From the NCBI RefSeq assembly GCF_019649055.1, contig NW_026570249.1, positions 186,001 through 250,000 of the forward strand: 64,000 nt of DNA. The letters are read 5' to 3'. The translations under genes and the position numbers were made by a program. Of this stretch, positions 10,970 through 28,979 are shown piece by piece. The notes below the pieces were generated by a model. The model had not been told where the DNA came from. It searched no databases and saw nothing but the letters and a program-made list of their open reading frames with translations. Origin of the DNA: Paramacrobiotus metropolitanus. Its lineage: Eukaryota; Tardigrada; Eutardigrada; Parachela; Macrobiotidae. Every line of letters begins with the position of its first letter. Position 1 is the stretch's first letter.

Positions 10970-12918
10970 AGTGGACGACCGAACGAGATTTCTGGGTCGT
11001 GAGAGTTTGCAAAAAACCAAAAGGGCATAATTTTTTGGTTCGATTGTGGGAACAACAGAGCATTTATCAACCGATAATAAGCAGCTAAACGATTATATCG
11101 CCGCTATCCATTTCAATTAAATTGTTTAGTGAAGCCAATTACTACGACGACGAGTCTTACAACAAAAATGTAACTGTACCATTGTCACTACTGCAATTAC
11201 TGTTTTCAAAGAATATTTACACATATATACGAGTATATATGTATTTATATACGGCACAAGCACCTACCAAGCTCTTACTGCAGTCAGACCAGATTTATGT
11301 GCAATATAAAGAAATTCATTTCAGCCTTCTGTACATAAAAATACCGCCATTGCATGGTGCATGTGCCGTATTACGAATTGCATGCTTACCCTAGCCTAGT
11401 ATGCGTTCCTGTATTTTAGGTAATTGGTATGAGAACTGTCGGTACGGATTTATTTCGATGGTTAACTATGCCGCCAAATATACTGATTTATAATTATATA
11501 AAACAATTAAGATAAAGATGCGACCTAGAGCGTATCATATTTACGTCGGTACAGTAGTGTATATTGCTGCACCAACATAGAGCTCATTATTGTAACGTAA
11601 GTTATTGAATTGACATGTTTTCGAACGATAGTGATACATAGTCAAAACACTGTCGGATACCTCAAATCTGTGTACTCTAATTCATAAGAAAACCAGCACA
11701 ACGTTTCGAAAAAACAGCAGGTGCCACCGCTTTAGCTGCAGAAACGTATCTCAAGCATAGTTGATGATTAGTTGCGAAGATGGGTGGTCATTTGGGGCAA
11801 GCATAAACCAATACAGAATTTCCATTATTCATTCACGCGAAACCGGTGTTTGTGGTAAGATTGATGGACACATCCGGCAATTTCCAGCATATTATCAAGT
11901 CCAAAAATGGCGAAGAAGGCACGACCTGCCAACAGACAATTATCATCACGTAGCTCCATTACCTAACAATTGTTAGCTACGTCATTTGTTTTGTATAATT
12001 CTGTTCATATCAGTATTACGTAAGTGGATCAATACGCGAGTAATGGACGGAACCGGTAAATGACAGTCATCGACATGTCAATCCTGCTGCTGCGCTTTTT
12101 CAATGAACATATGTACTTCTATAATTACTAATTGGTGCATACTGCATACCGCTGGTCCGCTGGACAACGTTAAAGCGAGCGTTGATCGGACGAAAAATCG
12201 TTCTGCACAGCCGGTTTTGTCTACTACGGCAAATTATCTATTCGAAACTCAAACGAAATCCAAAATTGTGAATTAAAACAAAACAGCCTGAAGATAACCC
12301 GTAGAATCGCATCACACGTATAGGACCGCACATGCAGTACAAGTAAAGTTCACATACTTCATTAAGGTAATGCTTTGTACAAAACCTATAAAATTAATTT
12401 ATATCAATATACAGATATGACAGGAATAATGGAAAGGTGACCGCCCGTACCATGCAAGATTGGCATGCAGTCACAAGCTATCCACATTGCGCAAGTGCAA
12501 CACAGTTACACAGCATTTAATAAGTGGCTAGAAAAAACCATATTTTGCCAGATATTTAGTAGTTAAGCAACCTTATTACATGTACGATAAAGAAATTTAT
12601 TAAAGTTACAAGAAATAAAAAATCTGGTGTATTGGATAGCTGGAAAACTAACCTGAAATCTAAAAGACAGGAGGCGCGTACGGTCACTTTGATGACGTCA
12701 TATCTATATATTGAGAGAATGACTGGCAGCTTCTATTATCTGTACTTAACAATGCTTAGAGGTGCTTTTATCCATACACTTCTCCAGTAAATCTTGACCA
12801 TTAAAATACTCCCCACCCGCAGAAATCATCTTATTGTACAAAACTAAACTATAAACCCGAAACGAAGTCTCTCACAAAAAACTCCATAATAAAACACAAA
12901 ATCTGAGCAAAGGAAAAA
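10970..12918. other. Intergenic region between CAP copy 2 and the flippase gene
   Basis: AT-rich, no gene recognised. Contains blocks similar to the 5' flank of CAP copy 1 (about 11450-11530 and 11685-11760) and one TGACGTCA octamer at 12693-12700. Confidence 0.45.
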
Positions 12919-15900
12919 TCAAAATGTCGTCGTCCGCACCGATTCGTCTCTACTGGCGGCATCCACTTCGTCCCCCGTGACAGGCAACCCAATTTCTTTC
13001 ATCTCCGCTTTGGGATTATCCTGTATGATGAAATTCTGCTTAAATTTAGAGTTCGTATCAGCGCGCTGCTTTTGGAAACGGGAGAACAGCCGCACTGAGC
13101 CACTCTCCTTCGTGCCTTCATTTCCACCAAACATATTCAGACCGGAAGTGATCAGATGGCCGAAACCGCTTTCGTGCGCGAAAGCGTAGCCACTGCGCTT
13201 GAAGCGGCTGCCGCGTAAACGACTGCTGCGGCGGAGGTAGCTGGGTCGCTGGACTAACTGGATGGTCCTCTGCCGGCGCGATGCGTTCTTCTGGCGCATC
13301 CGAATGCGATCGGATAAGCTCGGATTCACGTCAAGCTTGTAAAACCTGGACAACAAACTTCCACTTCCAGTAAATTCAAAAAATTAATTGCTCACATTGA
13401 ACGTACTCGACATTTATATGCCGTTACTACCGTAATAGTTTGTATTGTACTTCATACTTTGTACAAGTTCCGTAAACAAAGTTCCGATATACAGTGTCGC
13501 TCAATTGTCAGTAAACGCGTACAATTCAAAGAAGTACGTACATTAATTAAATTTAAAATAAATACAGTCAAATTAAGAACTTAATATATGCATTAAACTA
13601 TAAACGCAAATTTAGTCTACGTATGTACAGTCAAACGAAGAGTCCACAAAACTTCTGGCTTCTACGTACCTGGCCAACACAATGGGCACGGTGAGAACAA
13701 TCACGGTAAGCACCAACGTGAACCAAAACGAAGGGTTCAAGAAGACTTTCAAATCGGTGCCATAATACGCGGATAAAACCGGGAACTGGTGGATGGCCAT
13801 TGTGGCCGCGAAATAAACAAGCAGACTGCCGAAAACAAAAGCATAGTTTATCCAGGCCCAAAAAGCCGTATCCAGTGCAACCTACAAGTATCGCCAACGT
13901 CAGAATGTAACAGGACTGTCACATCTCCATCGCTTTTATTCTTACATCGGCAGTGACTGTAACGAATAAGATGGTTCCCAATGCCGTTTGGAACGCCTGC
14001 ATCCCATGGAGATCTTCGACATAATAATGCATTGCTCCGTATGTTGCATAAAATACTACTAAGGAAGTGGCAAATCCATGAATTACACTCTAAAACATCA
14101 TCATAAGACAATTTATTTCGTACTGCAAAGATTACTCTGTGAATTCCTCCGTCTTGAAAATACCTTAAAAAACTGCCAAGTATTAAAGAGCACATTCCGG
14201 TGTCCTGGAGTATATAATTTGGGGAAATCAATACTGTTTACATCGTTTACATCCTGATCAAAAATGGCGACTCCAACAATGGGCGTAGCCGTGTATAACA
14301 GATTATAAAATGTGATGTATAACGGATCATATGCAACCTAAAACAAATACATATACAGTTACACCGATATGAATATCTTGGGGCAGATGAGTTTTGTCTT
14401 ACCTGAGCAGAAAATCCGCAGAACATATCGTACCAGAAATGGCACAGCGTGAATGCAAAGTTCTTGTAGAAAAAGTAGCGTAAAAATTTAGCCATTCGAT
14501 AATATGACCATCTGCCGTGGACAAGCAATAACCGCTTCAAAAACCGGAATTGACCGATGGAATAATCACTAGCCAGCACAGCCTGCATGCCTTCTTGTCC
14601 ACTAATACCAATGCCAATATGTGCAGCTACAAACAAAAAACAAAAAAAAAACATTTCAAACATGAAATATAGAAAAAGCTGTCTAACAATCGTAAAAATA
14701 ACGAGTATTTATTAAAGGCTTATATAAACGAAACATAAAAAGTACCAACAAATATACTAAAAAAGTATAACATAACGTTATCGTATTTTAAAAAAGCCGA
14801 AAACGAAAAACAGCGGTCAGAATCAGGCGGCAGGCGTCATAAACAACAAACAATGGTAGGCCAGCAAACAAGAGCGAGATACTAATATATCACAGTTATA
14901 AATTAATTATTTACCTTTGATCATGCTGACATCATTTGCACCATCTCCAATAGCCAACGTGATGGCTTGCTTCCTTCTTTTTACCAGTTCGACAACCAGA
15001 GCTTTTTGGAGGGGGGTCACTCGACAGCATATCACAGCGGAGCAGAGGCAAGCGATTTTTAGAAAGATCTCTTCCAGCTCCGCTTCCAAAGCAAAAGCCT
15101 ACACAAGAAGCATGTTACCAGTTTTATCGGCACTCCAGTTCTAAACGGATGTCTTACCAAACTTTTGCCTTGGATAACGAGAGCATAGGTTTTTCCGGTT
15201 GGTTTCGGGTCATCCAGTGTGTCGCCACCGGACTTCTTCCGCGGCCGGTTTCCGCCGTTTTTCTCAGCTTTATCATCGGCGCCTTCAAAGCGTACGATTG
15301 TTTCGCGCGGCTGGAATACTTCGTTGGAAGATGGGTTCCAAACCGGCGCATTATCCGGATGTGAAAGCTCTTCGTATGCTTTCTGAAAGATGGCAGTGAA
15401 ACATGGATATTCTTGAAATACCATACTTGATAATTAATTTTAAGATTTTCGGAATTTTTTTAATTGTTTTTTTAATTTAGTATAACAATAAAAAATCATA
15501 AAGCTGGCATGCCAAAGTGCATTGAAATATTTGCCGTTATAGTGCACAGATTTGCCGTTATACGCCGTACAACTGTTCGCTAAATACAGTAGTTAACGAT
15601 TCGTTGGATTTCCGGTTTTAAGCATCAGTAAATGCTGACCTCAAGCTGCTGTTTCACACCCTCTTTTTCTTCAGCATCAATAACAAAGACCTCTTCCATT
15701 TCTTCGGTTAATAAGCGGCATGAATAGCCAATGTTTATTGCGGTTTCCAACTTATCACCGGTCAAAACCCATATCTTGATATCTGCCAATGCCAGGCTGG
15801 CAATGGCATCCGGTACGCCATCTTGTAGTTTATCTTCGATGGCCGTTGCGCCGATTAAATTCAGGTCGGTCTCGATTTCCTCTGCCACTTCGTCCATTTT

Positions 15901-18900
15901 ATCATCACGGTCGTCCATCGACAACTTGGCTTCTTCGTACTTCTTCCGCCAGCTGTCAAACTGATCCTGAGGAATTTCTTTCCAAGCTAAACGCCCATGA
16001 AACATGTACCGTAAAAGATGACGTAATGATATTAGATACCTTTTGCATTATTCATATTTTTACAACCTACGGGTAGGTGAGCACTAGACACGCGATAAAA
16101 ATGGGTGCGGCAACATAAAAGTTCTGGTCACCTGTGCTCTAGTTACAAATATTTATATGCTGACACATTCGATAAAAGTGGCACTGTAAACGCTGCTGAA
16201 TTTTTTTTCGGTAGTTCTTGGCATGAACAGTAAAAAACGCGCACACAAGATCAACGCAGAATCAGCACCCAGTGAAAATTATCTGTCACTCTTTTTCTTT
16301 CACATCATTTTTATTTTTATCAATGATAATTTTAATAATATTAATTTTTACCGCATCCCTCTGGAGTAAACCATACCTAAGCACAGCGTTCGAAGCCCTT
16401 CCCCGGCAAACTGTTCCAAATGGTCGTTCGTGACCTCCGCCAACTGCTCATTCTCCTCCGTCTTCGCCAAACGCTCCATAATCACCGAATCCGCACCTTT
16501 ACAATACAGTACAATTTTTCCGTCCTTTTCCAGAATTACCGACATCCTCTTGCGCACATTATTAAAATCAATAATCTCCAACAGTCGAAATTCTAACTGA
16601 TCGTCACCGATTTGCACCCGCACCTTATCGGGTGTCCGGTACAGAAATACATAACCGAAATTCCTGGCGGCACTGACCAGTGCGCCTTCATCGGGCGACT
16701 GCGCTTGGTAGACTAATTTGCCGTGTTTCTCATCCGGCATCACGGTGTGGCATAAGGATAATATCCGAAAAAATAAATCACAATCAGGATCTTTGTTTTC
16801 GATATCGGTCAACAGTTTGGGATCAAAGAAGCGGAAAGCGGGATCGGCCAGGGGATTTTTGGAGAAGTCGGTTAACAGTGTACCTTCGTCCGGTTCGACG
16901 ATTTCTCCCTGATCATCCAGCACATCACCGTAACGCCGGCCGTTTATGGAGCACTTGTTGAATGTCATTATATTCTGCATAAAACGCATGTGCGAAAGCG
17001 TCAGTCATAGTGTCACGTTAATAAATATAAAACATATTCAACCGTGAAATTATTACTATTGACAAATAATACATTCGGTCGGTAATTTTGCATCACCGCA
17101 CCTGCGTTAAAGTGCCGGTTTTATCGCTGAATATGTATTCGATTTGGCCTAGCTGTTCCGTTAAGGTGGTGGTGCGTGCTTGCGAACTGCTGCCATTGTG
17201 CATCATTTCATGATCCCAGTTGATCAGTACACTGTGGCAGAGGCGCACAATTTCCACACTGAAAACCAAAAAATAACAATATCAAACCAAAAAAGAACAA
17301 AACACAGCAGAAAAGGTATAACATGTCTTTAGTAAAAATAATTTTACCCACCCTTTATAAGACACATCGAGTGTCTCAATTTTTTATTTTTTCAAAAACA
17401 AGATAGTTCAATATTTTTTCGCACTTACTGGTTAGGTATTTTTCATGTTTAGTGAACATCATAATAACGAACTATTTGTATGATCATCGGTCAGATACAT
17501 TGATAGCCAATACACTACGTTGTTGCTTCAACCACACAGGGCTTGATCACCATGCTTTTGACATTAATTGGATTTGCAAACGCGTACTAACGAACATAGT
17601 CCCGAAAAATCATAAAGCAAATAAAAAACATTACGAATGTAAGGAGAAATTTCTTCCCAAGTTTTGTCATTATTTCATTGCGCAAAAATTTCTGATTGCA
17701 AACAGTACTAAATTATGTACAAAGCAATCATTTCCAAAATTACTTTTACTTGGTATACAGCACACAATGTAAATAATTAAAATCAAACTCAACTACTTTA
17801 TTCAGCAGCTACATATCTGAAAACGTATAACAATACTTGTACGTTACCTGACATAAAGCGATATAGGCACCAGTGTATTGAGCATAATGACGTAGGAAAA
17901 GAACATGAGAATGGATGTCACCGCAATCGCAGTTTCCTCGCTATAACCGCCCACCACCCGTTCCTCCCACGGCATGACCCACTGGAATTTCCTCCCGGTA
18001 GTGTACTCCCAGAATCCACAGCCAATACTGCCAGCGAAGCACAGAACGAAGAGGAACATCACAATCTGCAAACTGAAATGTTGATTTATACCGCAATGTT
18101 TCCACTGATAACAGAGCACCGACCCCGATAATAATTTTATTCAGGAGTTTATCAATATTGGTCCGTTTGAATTTGGTCTTCCCGCTGTTCTGCATGAGTT
18201 TCGTATCCTTGCCGGCAAACACCACAACGCCATAGCACCATACTGTATTGCGCAAAATGCAACCGCGAAGTAAAATCTGGTTATTAGTGATGGGAAGAGA
18301 TTTTCCTGCAGTATTGATAGAAAGTCAGGCAAATGGCCTAATATTTCCATGTAGCACACGGATAAAGTACCATCATCGAGTTTGAGCACTCCTTCGAATT
18401 TGCTCAAATTGTTATTGGGAGCTTCGCAAGTGATTTGCGCTTTGAGGTCGGCGAATTTCTCATTGCTGTCTTTCAGCGGCTCTGTTTCCACGAGAGCTTG
18501 TCGCGGTTTTAAATTGGTCTCCCTAAAAATGAACTGAAGATTTTCTATTGATACAATGATCAACAGGCATAACAAATCCATAGTATGGTTTAAAAATAAT
18601 TTAACAAAATAATGGAGTACGCTTAGAAATGTACAATGTAAATACCCGTCCAACTCAGCGGTTTCAATATAAACAAGTCCATTGGGTTCACTGGACGATA
18701 GCAGCATAAGATCCGCGGCAACGAACTGACCATCTTCCATGCGAATGATATCCCCGACCACCACTTTATCCCACCGCTCCTGTACAAACTTCCCTCCCCG
18801 CAAAACGTCAGACCGCCGTCCATTGACTTTGTTATCACTCCGGTGGCGTTGCTGCAGTTAATTTCCTCTTTTAATTTTCAGAATACACACGCCGCATTTG

Positions 18901-19824
18901 TACTGTACAAACAACCAGCACGAGCACTATTCAAAAATGCAGAGCGGAAGTGTTTTTTGAAACAACATATATATTTAGAGCGGAATGCACGCTAATTACT
19001 GCAGCGTCACAACTGTTTGCTTTTACTGTATATTGTTAAATGTTGCAATTTGAATTGCAATTGTCTATTTAAAAGCGATAGTTTTCCGTATTATTACAAC
19101 AATTACGTAGATAAATGTTGTGATAAGATAGATAACTTACCACATCGTCAACGAGATCCTTCACAGCCGTCAGTAGCAGCACAAAGAACAGCGGCATCAT
19201 TGTTGTGATTGGCGTCAGCGAGGAAATAACTGGACACCACTACAGAATTAAAAAACGTCAATTTATTCAATACACACTGTACAGATCAGATAAATCAATC
19301 AAATGTATTAATGATAAATGTGTCTCCATAAATAGTGTTATTGATCAAGAGCAGCATACATTCCAGGTATGCATAAAAAATCATTGTGCCAACGCTACAC
19401 ACAATGTACAGAGTACTGGGAAATGGGAATAAATCGATTACCTGCAGTAACATTAAGACGAAAAAATACACATTGGCCAATCGTTGGAATTGTTCAAACA
19501 GATTCTTTGGCAGAAACGTCAGCACGTTGTATTTGGACGTCTTGATGTAATTATTCTGCAACATTTACCATATCGCAAAATATGTTCTTCCGCGTAAGCA
19601 GACTCAGGGCAGACGTCATACGTACCGCATAACGAAATTGGGCATTTTGGTCGTGCTGATTGATAAATATCTCCCGCTGTTTTCGAGGTCCATCTGGAAA
19701 ACGCTTGCTATAATACATCTAATGTACTGCAGCTGCATTACGGAGTTTTTATATTTCTACCTGAGCCCGCCGAACCAGAGCGCGCTTTTCCGAGCCACTT
19801 CCCAAATTGTGCAAACCCTCCCAT
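12919..19824 (-). CDS. ATP8B: P4-ATPase phospholipid flippase, ATP8B type
   Basis: Eighteen predicted exons: 19824-19761, 19693-19626, 19555-19442, 19239-19141, 18851-18646, 18522-18371, 18305-18124, 18065-17848, 17258-17102, 16974-16377, 15986-15640, 15382-15158, 15098-14915, 14626-14403, 14337-14164, 14089-13946, 13881-13670, 13345-12919. They sum to 3795 nt (1264 aa), the usual size for ATP8B proteins. The enzyme uses ATP to move phospholipids to the cytosolic leaflet. Motifs in order: [33 protein letters not shown] (P4 signature), DKTGTLT with the phosphorylated Asp near residue 413, [34 protein letters not shown]. About ten membrane helices follow the standard layout. [11 protein letters not shown] and [14 protein letters not shown] favour ATP8B over ATP8A. 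The C-terminus is basic then acidic, ending VRTTTF. Donor 18124/18123 (GGG|GTCGGT) is weak. No premature stop. Confidence 0.93.
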
Positions 19825-21128
19825 CTTAACGAGCACAAAATGCCGATCAACTGCGCGGGATGTCAAAACAGTAGGCAACCAGACTATCACGCACAAGCCA
19901 CCGGATATGATTCAGATGACCACTGCACCTTACACCCGTCAGTTACGGATCAACTGGTGATGTGATCGACATCCTTCGTAATGAGAAATTAAATTACAAA
20001 AACATGGCGCTGAAGTTTTGAAATCAAGACTCAAGTCCATATAAAATCACAAAGATGAAACCGTAACAAATCAGATAAGGATAAATGAAGATATTTATTA
20101 AGGCAGGAGGACTACATATTCCCAAATCGGAGATGGCTTTCATTAAGAAAATCCAAAATCGGGCCAGTATGTGTAGCACCGACAGGCAAGCACTTGCATC
20201 GGTGCACGAACCAATCGTCGGAAATGTAGCGGATATTTACATCGTACCGAGAACTTTGCATAGCACACCAGAACCGTAAAGGACTAAATGCACAACATAA
20301 AATCTTATCCAAATTCAATAACGACATATCGGTGCAAGCAAACAATACGTTATCAGATAAAAAAGCGCATAATGCAAACTACCTGGCGGGGCTTACGTAA
20401 ATGTTCGCCTCGCAATGATTCACGAATGATATTAATCAGCCGGCCAATACGTACGTACTGACAGTGCACATGCCGATAAAAGCTTGAGTAGCCGCACATA
20501 ATAAAAGGCTCAATTAATCGACATACAGTATACGCGTAATAATCCACATACAAAGCAAAAATTCACCAAAGGTGGAAATACACCTTCATTTTCAAGTACT
20601 ACGGGTAAGGGAGCAGGAAGTAAGAGAACCTTATTACCGGAATCTACTATGTCAATATATACGAATTGCTCATTGTGTAAACATAAACTCTCACGCGCAT
20701 GGTGTACCACAATATTCCCATCAGGATTTTCCGTACCACAATCTCAGTCTACTTACAAAGCAAGTAACATGCAAAATCCCATGTTAATACCAAAATAAAA
20801 TTTTATCGATAGAGTTGGCACTTTTTCTAGAAGTAAGTACTGCAAATGAGAAGGCAACGAAAACAGAGATCGATACACTGAACTGTATGATGTTTTAATC
20901 GATTTCATTTTCTTCCTGAAGAACGAATACCCAATCACCGTAAATCTAATGATACCACTTCAGTCTTTCAACGGTAATTCCAGAAACGTTATAAATTATT
21001 ACTCAGTTCCGTTCAATACTAAAATACGAATGACGCAGAATTAATTAACGATGTTACGGTAAACAAACATCCACGCTTAGAACATCTTAAATTGCAGCAA
21101 CAATTAAAAGTAATCAATAGTACGTCCT
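19825..21128. other. Intergenic between flippase 5' end and ETF beta 3' end
   Basis: AT-rich sequence with only short frames on both strands. It must hold the flippase promoter; I see no clear TATA box. Confidence 0.45.
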
Positions 21129-22898
21129 CTAGATTCTTCCCGCTTCCTTCAATTTTTTAACAAGATCTTCTACGGATTCGACCTTACTTCCGGCTTTGCG
21201 CACCGGCGGTTCCTCCACACTGACAATCTCTTGCCGGGGCGCAACATCCACGCCTAAATCAGCGGGAGTCTTCTTATCGATAGGTTTCTTTTTGGCTTTC
21301 TGCAACATGCACTCCGATTACGTACTATCCACTAAGCCAAGTGTGAAAAAATTCCAGCTTTTCCTACCATTATATTTGGTAAAGTAGCATAACGAGGTTG
21401 ATTGAGCCGTAAATCCGTGGTGACCACTGCAGGCAGTTTGACTTTGACAACCTCCAGCCCACCATCAATTTCCCTGGTCACTTTAAGACCACCGTTTTCC
21501 GGGGCAACTTCCGATGCGAAGGTGGCTTGTGGCCAGTTCAACAGGGCGGCTACCATCTGACCAGTCTGATTGCAGTCGTCATCAATAGCCTAAAACGCAA
21601 TTTATGTGCTGTAACGCATCTACAACCCGGCTACCAAGACTGAAGTTGAAGTATAAAGTATCTATATTTACTTGTTAATTAATACGACAGTATTTACCTT
21701 AAAAAAAGGAACTCAATCCAATAGTAATTTACAAAACAAGCTGATCTAAATTCAATATCTTTTACAAACAAACATACACGAAGCCTCCGCAATAAAAAAA
21801 CTAACAATGGTAAAACAAAACAACTAGCAATGGTAAAACTAACATTGCTGTTACTGTGTCAGTTTTACGATACGATACTCCTGCATCCCGAAGCTTCTAC
21901 CTATTATCTCAAAACGTCTACAGGCTCCAAAGACCATGACCTATTCGGGTAATTATAAGTTGACTATCTAGGTGTTCGAAAACTATCAAAAAAATCGTAA
22001 ATTTTAATAACAACAAAACAAAACCAACAAATTAGGGACAGTGCATTTCCGGTAAAAAACTACAAAAGCAAGAAGATTTTCGTTCAGCTAAAACAGGGAA
22101 GAGTATCAAAAATCACAAACTACTGCGTGCATATCTGTAGTAGGAGGTAGGTTATTATTTACGATATGCGGATGCGCATGGTGAAGATACATAATATTAC
22201 ATACTAGCACCAATTTTTGCAAGCAGATTCCTGAAATCTGCAGCAAGCAGAAAGCTTTCTGCTTTTTTATCAGCACATATGATTTTGCAACAAGACTACT
22301 TTTTATCACAAGCAATAAATATATCACTAAGTAGTAAAGAATTCAAGCTATGGATATGGAGGAATACCTGTTTGCCTAGAATAACCAGATCAATTTTCTC
22401 CTCCTTGGCAAGTTTGGCAATGATGTTGGCGACATGAATGGGCGATAGGTTCTCATATTCCTTCGCCGGCACTTCCACGTGGATGGCTTTATCCGCACCC
22501 ATGGCCAGTGCCGTCCTTAGCACTTCCTAAACACGGTCATAATAGCCATGCATGTTTAGGGATATGCACAACGCTGTGCAGCTGATTATGAAAGAACTGC
22601 GAACGCACTTGTGCTTGCGTGGGTCCACACGAGACCGCGACGATCTCGCTCGCTGCCTTCTTCTCCTTCAGCCGCACAGCTTCTTCCACGGCAATCTCAT
22701 CGAACGGGTTCATACTGTGCTTCACATTGTCAGTCACGACTCCGGTGCGGTCTGACTTTACGCGAACCTACCCAACGCAAACCATGGTTGTTTGTCCGTA
22801 TTTGTGTAATAAGGATCACGCTCAAGGGGCTGTGCAAAACTTACTCGCACTGCGTAATCAATAACCCGCTTCACGCCAACCATTACTCGCATAGCCAT
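21129..22898 (-). CDS. ETFB: Electron transfer flavoprotein subunit beta
   Basis: Five exons: 22898-22845, 22767-22609, 22526-22368, 21589-21368, 21299-21129 (765 nt, 254 aa, the normal length). The protein pairs with ETF alpha in the mitochondrial matrix and passes electrons from acyl-CoA and other dehydrogenases to ETF-QO. Nearly every family landmark is visible: [37 protein letters not shown] (FAD/AMP fold), [36 protein letters not shown], the adenine-binding region, [22 protein letters not shown] (recognition loop with the Leu anchor), and the C-terminal [17 protein letters not shown] at 22898 is followed by a second ATG two codons on. It lies head to head with ELP3, start codons 431 bp apart. 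Confidence 0.96.
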
Positions 22899-23329
22899 TT
22901 TGCGATAGAGGATATGGAAGAACACAAAAATTTAAATGAAGAACTGAATAAAGACACTTCCAAAGCGATTGCGAAAACACGAGATCGAGAAGGTGCGAAA
23001 GTTGCTGGATCTGCAGTTTTGCTGTTTGGAGTTTTGTACCCCAGAGCCCAGAAAGCCTATGTCTGAGTAGAAGCGACGACCGCCTGGAACAGCGGTCACC
23101 GGGCTCAAAGTCATGCCTCACTCAGTCACTCTGAAGTGCTGATTTTATTTCCATTTTTTCGCGAGAAAGGAGAAAGTTTGGCATAAGAAGTTTTCTAGTC
23201 CTAACTTTTTGTCTAATTGAGATTTTTTCATAACTGAGACTGGGTTGAGACTTCACAGAACCTGATAAATCTTACCGATTGGTATGCTATTTGGATCCGT
23301 TTGGGATTCCACATCACACGTCTTCCATA
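22899..23329. promoter_or_regulatory. Shared upstream region of ETFB and ELP3
   Basis: A 431-bp gap between two divergent start codons that must contain both promoters or an upstream untranslated exon. No TATA box is clear, which suits housekeeping genes. Confidence 0.5.
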
Positions 23330-27508
<4,179 letters not shown>

Positions 27509-28532
27509 TCGGGAAAATAACTACCGCTGAATATTATGGATCACAAATCGGGATTATCTAGTTAAAAAATTTTTAGATTTGTTTTTGTGAAAGGTTAATG
27601 CGCAACGAAGTGGATGGTTTGCCGTATTCCGCTGCGATTCTGAATTTTTAACGTTACAGTTGGAATATTGTATTTGTATTGCCTTTTGTACGATATACAT
27701 ATTGTCTGCAATATCGGTCGTATTAAAGCTGTAAAGAACACGCTTTAAAATTCGCTAATGCAGTGATTTCCCCAGCGAAGTGTCGCAGGGATATTGGATA
27801 TGCAGAAAACTTGTAGTGACTAAAATGATTATGCTATGCTGCGACGGCATCGCAGTACAAATACTCACTACTCATCTGACAGCGAAATACTGCACTCACA
27901 TAAAAAGCTGCGCTATGGAAAGATAAAACAAAAAATCACTGCAGTAAAATTGTCTTTCAAACATGTGTAATTCACTAATTCTTTCTGTAGATTTAAATAC
28001 AGGCTGCACTTGCAAGTAAGTAATATAGATATACATGTCTGCCCTCTCTTGTCCATATCGGCGGCGTTTTCTTATTAGTTATTACCGTATAACGTTAAAT
28101 TTGTAAAAGAGCCGTTTCTTTGGGCTGCTGATAAGATTACGAAAAAGCATAAGCAGCAGTGTGTGCACACATTTGTATACAAGTACGGTAGAAGAGACCA
28201 CAAAATCGGAGACGCTACGATAGCGGATGCATACCGGTTTTCGGTTTCCTGCATTTTTCTATTATGTACAATACTTATTCTATTGATTTTGATATGAATA
28301 GAAAGTGCAGTACACTGCGTGCGTATAAGCTGCATATCTGTGCTAGCTAGCGCTGTACCCACTAGTTGTATTGCTATGAGCAGCAAATTAGTCTATGCTT
28401 GCTTTTTTTTGCGCAAAAACAAGAAACTTTGCGTCATCTGTTGTTGACGTTTTAGTGCGCTGCGACGGTTAAAGGAAGGCGTTAATATAGATAAATTAAT
28501 TATTGTTTTTAGTGTTTCTTATTACGGGAATC
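27509..28532. other. Intergenic ELP3 to GNAT gene
   Basis: ELP3 3' flank followed by AT-rich sequence; no gene seen. TATTGTTTTTAG at 28501-28512 looks like a splice acceptor, so the GNAT gene may have a spliced 5' untranslated exon. Confidence 0.4.
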
Positions 28533-28979
28533 ATGGCGCAGCTGGGAAATCCATTCCGAAAGATGGAAGCCCGCCCGGATTATTCGAACCTCACTTTTAA
28601 AATTAATGTGCCGGTCGACCAGAACGAAGTCAATGCGCTATACGAAAATGCTGGATTGAATCGTCCGCGTGACCCAGAGCGAATCGGAGAAATGTACAGG
28701 AATTCCAATCTGGTTGTCAGCGCATGGGATGGCGATAAACTCATCGGTGTGGCGCGATCTCTGACTGATTTTGCGTACTGCTGTTACTGTTCGGATTTGG
28801 CGGTTTTAAAAAGTTATCAGATCGGCGGTATCGGGAGGGAATTGTTAAGGATAACGAAAGAAACCATCGGTGATCGGTGTATGCTGATTCTGATTTCGGC
28901 ACCAACGGCTATGGAATATTATCCTAAGATCGGGATGAGGAAGGTGGAAAATGGCTGGATTGTCGATCGTGTGGTCTAA
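28533..28979 (+). CDS. GNAT-family N-acetyltransferase, intronless, bacterial type
   Basis: A single uninterrupted frame of 148 aa; the ATG at 28533 is preferred because the frame upstream crosses a likely acceptor. The fold is a stand-alone GNAT domain: a central strand (NLVVSAWDGDKLIGVARSL), then SDLAVLKSYQIGGIGRELL, which contains the acetyl-CoA loop in the form Q-x-x-G-I-G, and a final LISAPTAMEYYPKIGMRK. That compact pattern is common in small bacterial acetyltransferases. Substrate unknown. All well-supported neighbours except HSP20 and LEA have introns, so an intronless bacterial-looking gene raises horizontal transfer, though an intron may sit in the 5' UTR. The protein ends at DRVV with no extra domain. 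Confidence 0.82.
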   Translation: MAQLGNPFRKMEARPDYSNLTFKINVPVDQNEVNALYENAGLNRPRDPERIGEMYRNSNLVVSAWDGDKLIGVARSLTDFAYCCYCSDLAVLKSYQIGGIGRELLRITKETIGDRCMLILISAPTAMEYYPKIGMRKVENGWIVDRVV

